Positions 31,878 to 34,815 of a stretch of 34,815 nt of DNA are shown here, in pieces (the stretch's first letter is position 1; the number at the start of each line of letters is the position of its first letter). The notes beneath the pieces are model-generated. The model saw only the letters and a program-made list of their open reading frames with translations, was not told where the DNA came from and did no database searches. The stretch comes from SB15 sp964639245 (lineage in GTDB: Bacteria; Chloroflexota; Anaerolineae; Aggregatilineales; J027), in contig CAZXCU010000032.1 in assembly GCA_964639245.1 (NCBI GenBank), forward strand, positions 1 through 34,815, read 5' to 3'. The translations under genes were made by a program, and so were the position numbers.

Positions 31878-32714
31878 TTAACGTCCTTTGCCACGACGAC
31901 GAATGATGTATTTGTCGGTGACTTTGTTACGGCGGGTCTGGACACCGCGTGCAGGTTTGCCCCATGGGGTTTTCGGGCCGGGCATCCCAATGGGAGAGCG
32001 ACCTTCACCCCCCCCATGCGGGTGACTGTTCGGATCCATCGCGGTACCACGCACGGTCGGCCGCCAACCAAGCCAGCGACGGCGACCTGCCTTGCCGAAC
32101 TTGATGTTACTGTGGTCGGTGTTGCCCACCTGCCCGATGGTTGCCATGCACACTTCTTGGACACGGCGCATTTCGCCACTCGGCAAACGCAGCACCGCGT
32201 AGCCACCTTCTTTGGCTAACAACTGGGCGGAAGTCCCCGCCGAACGTACCATCTGACCCCCGCGCCCGGGCTGAAGTTCGATGTTATGCACCATCTGCCC
32301 CACCGGAATATTTGCCAAGGGCAGCGCATTGCCTACCGTCAAGTCAGCATCCGGGCCATTCATGACCCGCATCCCCACTTTGAGGCCAAGCGGCGAGATG
32401 ATATAACGTTTTTCGCCATCTTCATATTGAACCTTAGCGATACGCGCTGAACGGTTTGGATCATATTCAATCGAAACCACTTCGGCGGGAATCCCAATTT
32501 TGTTCCGTTTGAAGTCAATGATACGGTAGCGGCGTTTGTGACCACCCCCGCGATGACGCACCGTAATGCGCCCGGTATTGTTGCGCCCCCCGTGTTTCCG
32601 CAGGTCGGTCAGCAGCGATTTTTCCGGTCTTACCCCTTTGGTCAATTCCTCAAAGGAGTAGCCCGTCATATCGCGCCGTCCGGCGGAGGTAGGCTTGTAA
32701 ACTTTTACGGCCAT
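31878..32714 (-). CDS. rplB: ribosomal protein uL2
   Basis: 278 residues. RHRGGGHKRRYRIIDFKR, LPLANIPVGQMVHNIELQPGRGGQMVRSAGTSAQ (Gly-Gln-Met) and WLGWRPTVRGTAMDPNSHPHGGGEGRSPIGMPGPKTPWGKPARG identify L2, the last block reaching the peptidyl transferase centre. A 60-bp gap with no recognisable signal separates it from rplW. Confidence 0.98.
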   Translation of the reverse strand: MAVKVYKPTSAGRRDMTGYSFEELTKGVRPEKSLLTDLRKHGGRNNTGRITVRHRGGGHKRRYRIIDFKRNKIGIPAEVVSIEYDPNRSARIAKVQYEDGEKRYIISPLGLKVGMRVMNGPDADLTVGNALPLANIPVGQMVHNIELQPGRGGQMVRSAGTSAQLLAKEGGYAVLRLPSGEMRRVQEVCMATIGQVGNTDHSNIKFGKAGRRRWLGWRPTVRGTAMDPNSHPHGGGEGRSPIGMPGPKTPWGKPARGVQTRRNKVTDKYIIRRRGKGR

Positions 32715-32774
32715 CCTGTCTTATTCCTCTCGCTCAGCCGCACTAATGCAGATTGGGTTGTCTGCGACTCAGCA

Positions 32775-33077
32775 CTATACGTTATCGAACAGGGGAATCT
32801 GCTGCCCCTGCTTCACCGTGACGATTGCCTTCTTCCACTTGCTTTTGCGGATATAAAATTTCCGCCCGCGCCGCCCGCGTTTGGGGGGCATGACCATCGT
32901 ATTCACCCGCAGCACATCCACATCAAAGATGATTTCAATGGCATCTTTAATCTGAATTTTGTTGGCGCGGGTGTCCACTTCAAATGTGTACTGGTTCAAG
33001 GTGTCGCTGATGATGTTCGCTTGTTCCGTGATAATCGGACGGCGAATCACATCAAATAAATGGAGTTCACCAGCCAT
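32775..33077 (-). CDS. rplW: ribosomal protein uL23
   Basis: 100 residues. FDVIRRPIITEQA at the start, YTFEVDTRANKIQIKDAIEIIF (Asn-Lys-Ile-Gln-Ile-Lys) and VNTMVMPPKRGRRGRKFYIRKSKWKKAIV at the end are typical. It is the main docking site for trigger factor and SRP. One base separates it from rplD. Confidence 0.97.
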   Translation of the reverse strand: MAGELHLFDVIRRPIITEQANIISDTLNQYTFEVDTRANKIQIKDAIEIIFDVDVLRVNTMVMPPKRGRRGRKFYIRKSKWKKAIVTVKQGQQIPLFDNV

Positions 33078-33078
33078 C

Positions 33079-33714
33079 TTAGTTCTTCTCCTCGCCCAAG
33101 TGCGCCTTGATGTTGTCCAGCGCCGCTAACGAAATGACCACTTTTTCGTGACTGAGCAAGTCACGGATGTTCAAATAGCTCACATGCAGGGTGGTCACAC
33201 GGTCAATATTACGATAGCTCGCGGCGAGTTCTTTTTGCGCTGGGGTATACAACACCAATGCGTTCTGTGTACCCGCCATCGCTTGGAGCGCTTGGACTGC
33301 AAAACGGGTTTTATTTTCGTTCAGCGAAATATCATCCACCACCACGATCTGGTTGTCACGCAGCAGCGCCGAAAGCGCACAACGCAGGGCTTTCCGCCGC
33401 ATTTTCACCGGCATCTCCTGTTTGAAATTGCGGTTGTTGCGCGGGCCATGCGCCTTGCCACCACCCACAAAAATAGGAGCGCTCCGCGCACCATGACGCG
33501 CCCGCCCGGTGCCTTTTTGACGATACCATTTGGCCTTCGTCATATTCACTTCGCTGCGTGTCTTGGTGTGTGCTGTTCCCAGACGGGCATTTGCCATCTG
33601 ACGAACATACGCTTGGTGCATCAACCCAACATTCACTTCGATTCCGAAGATGTAATCGGGCAAATCCACCTGACTAACTTCTTTTCCTTGAGTATTGAGT
33701 ACCGGAACTTGCAT
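33079..33714 (-). CDS. rplD: ribosomal protein uL4
   Basis: 211 residues. VPVLNTQGKEVSQVDLPDYIFG at the start, and the tunnel loop KWYRQKGTGRARHGARSAPIFVGGGKAHGPR (Gln-Lys-Gly-Thr-Gly-Arg-Ala-Arg) are diagnostic. In E. coli it also represses the S10 operon; the leader that would show this lies outside the window. Confidence 0.98.
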   Translation of the reverse strand: MQVPVLNTQGKEVSQVDLPDYIFGIEVNVGLMHQAYVRQMANARLGTAHTKTRSEVNMTKAKWYRQKGTGRARHGARSAPIFVGGGKAHGPRNNRNFKQEMPVKMRRKALRCALSALLRDNQIVVVDDISLNENKTRFAVQALQAMAGTQNALVLYTPAQKELAASYRNIDRVTTLHVSYLNIRDLLSHEKVVISLAALDNIKAHLGEEKN

Positions 33715-33716
33715 GG

Positions 33717-34385
33717 TTATTTCTTCTCCGCTTTGCGCTGGCTTTTGACAGCCGCTTTCACGATGACAATGCCACCACGCGCACCGGGAACCGAGCCTTT
33801 AATCGCCAGCAAATTACGTTCGGCATCCACCAGCACCACTTCCAAATTTTGAATGGTGACTCGTTCGCTGCCCATGTGACCGCTCATCCGCATCCCTTTG
33901 ATTACGCGGGATGGCATGGCGGATGCCCCAATCGAGCCGGGCGCACGTTCGCGGTCGGATGCCCCGTGTGTTTTGGGTTGACGGTTAAAGTGATGACGTT
34001 TGATTGTCCCGGCATAGCCGCGCCCTTTGCTCGTGCCAACCACATCCACCAGTTCGCCTTTTTCAAAGATGTCACATTTAATCTGTTCACCTTCTTGGAC
34101 ATCTGGGGTGTCTATCCGAAATTCGCGCAGGACGCGCAGGTCGGGCAGCGTCAGTTCCCCTCGATGCAGGTGGCCTAATTCCGGTTTTGTCAACCGGGAC
34201 GACCCATTGCTTCGGTGAGGAGCTTCATCAAAACCCAACTGCACGGCGGAATAGCCATCGCGTTCAGCAGTTTTAATCTGCGTGACATAGCAGGGACCCG
34301 CTTCGATGACGGTTACAGGCACTACGCTGCCATCTTCCTCGAAGTATTGGGTCATTCCCACTTTTTTGCCGATAATGCCCTTCAT
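33717..34385 (-). CDS. rplC: ribosomal protein uL3
   Basis: 222 residues. MKGIIGKKVGMTQYFEEDG at the start; RGYAGTIKRHHFNRQPKTHGASDRERAPGSIGASAMPSRVIKGMRMSGHMGSERVTIQNL contains the Gln and His-Gly residues near the peptidyl transferase centre. I chose ATG 34385 because the family starts MKGI; a start 18 bp upstream would add MEARHR. GGAGG is 11 bp upstream. Confidence 0.97.
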   Translation of the reverse strand: MKGIIGKKVGMTQYFEEDGSVVPVTVIEAGPCYVTQIKTAERDGYSAVQLGFDEAPHRSNGSSRLTKPELGHLHRGELTLPDLRVLREFRIDTPDVQEGEQIKCDIFEKGELVDVVGTSKGRGYAGTIKRHHFNRQPKTHGASDRERAPGSIGASAMPSRVIKGMRMSGHMGSERVTIQNLEVVLVDAERNLLAIKGSVPGARGGIVIVKAAVKSQRKAEKK

Positions 34386-34439
34386 TCTGTGTCGTGCCTC
34401 CAAAGGGACTGCCGTTTCACCGACATCATCCCAAGAATT

Positions 34440-34748
34440 TTAGATTTTGATTTCGATGTCCACCCCAGCCGGCAGGTTTAGCCGCATGAGGGTATCAATG
34501 GTTTTGCTGTCCGGGTCTAAAACATCAATGAGACGTTTATGCGTTCTAATCTCGTAATGTTCCTGCGAGTCTTTGTCAATAAACGGTGAACGCTTCACGG
34601 TAAATCTTTCGATTTTGGTGGGCAAGGGGACGGGCCCGACCACCCGCGCCCCGGTTCGTTCTGCCGTTTCCACGATGCGTCTGGCGGACTGATCCAGCAC
34701 GCGATGGTCATAGGCCTTAAGCCGAATACGTATTTTTTGTTTTGCCAT
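34440..34748 (-). CDS. rpsJ: ribosomal protein uS10
   Basis: 102 residues, starting MAKQKIRIRLKAYDHRVLDQSARRIVETAERTGARVVGPVPLPTK, recognised by the KIRIRLKAYDH block, and ending LPAGVDIEIKI. It is in the small-subunit head and also acts in antitermination with NusB. It follows tuf by 11 bp. Confidence 0.98.
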   Translation of the reverse strand: MAKQKIRIRLKAYDHRVLDQSARRIVETAERTGARVVGPVPLPTKIERFTVKRSPFIDKDSQEHYEIRTHKRLIDVLDPDSKTIDTLMRLNLPAGVDIEIKI

Positions 34749-34759
34749 AAGTGCCTCGA

Positions 34760-34815
34760 TTATTCGAGAATTTCGGTAATAACACCCGCACCGACGGTGA
34801 GACCGCCTTCACGAA
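34760..34815 (-). CDS. tuf: elongation factor Tu, C-terminal end (cut by window edge)
   Basis: Only the last 17 codons and the stop codon are inside the window. They read REGGLTVGAGVITEILE, matching the conserved EF-Tu terminus (REGG-TVGAGV-T-I), where family members usually have Arg after REGG. EF-Tu delivers aminoacyl-tRNA to the ribosome. The rest of the gene lies to the right of the window, and tuf-rpsJ is the usual order. Confidence 0.9.
   Translation of the reverse strand, partial: REGGLTVGAGVITEILE

Overview
The window looks like a chromosome segment from a free-living bacterium, most likely a member of the Chloroflexota (Anaerolineae-like). This rests on the kind of DUF2723 membrane protein, TIR/FGE-fold protein and exported bactofilin-like protein present, together with an oleABCD cluster; no 16S or full marker comparison was possible. 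The window contains one tRNA, no rRNA, no CRISPR array, and no recognisable transposase, integrase or phage gene.

Region 1 (1-4963): a non-coding stretch holding a GC-rich palindrome, then a tightly overlapping oleA-oleB-oleC-oleD operon on the plus strand. It encodes head-to-head condensation of two acyl-CoAs into a long-chain internal olefin (thiolase, beta-lactone decarboxylase, beta-lactone synthetase, NAD(P)H reductase). A 24-bp dyad and a hairpin over the ribosome binding site lie just before oleA.

Region 2 (4960-13860): mixed single genes. These are a DUF2723 membrane glycosyltransferase-like protein, an exported bactofilin-like beta-repeat membrane protein, a zinc/manganese-type ABC transporter pair behind a 7-1-7 Fur-family-like operator, a divergent prephenate-dehydrogenase-fold protein, a TIR-FGE fusion protein, an FtsB/DivIC-like protein, and a tRNA-Leu(CAG) with a clear promoter and terminator.

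Region 3 (14061-18581, plus strand): an acyltransferase of the PlsC superfamily, then a three-gene overlapping module of N-acetyl sugar amidotransferase plus HisH and HisF paralogues. The module is predicted to install an amidino group on a cell-surface sugar. An acyl-CoA dehydrogenase with its own promoter follows.

Region 4 (34815 back to 18676, minus strand): the tuf tail followed by the S10-spc-alpha ribosomal protein supercluster, running rpsJ, rplCDWB, rpsS, rplV, rpsC, rplP, rpmC, rpsQ, rplNXE, rpsNH, rplFR, rpsE, rpmD, rplO, secY, adk, map, rpsMK, rpoA, rplQ, truA, rplM, rpsI. It closes with a strong rho-independent terminator at 18622-18652. Three usual members are absent from their normal places (infA, rpmJ, rpsD). 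The uS14 protein has a rebuilt zinc site, and truA has no conventional start codon that would retain its conserved N-terminus.

The most interesting items are the TIR-FGE fusion, the stand-alone sugar-amidination module, the olefin operon and its leader structures, the uS14 variant and the truA start anomaly. None can be called a new system from sequence alone.
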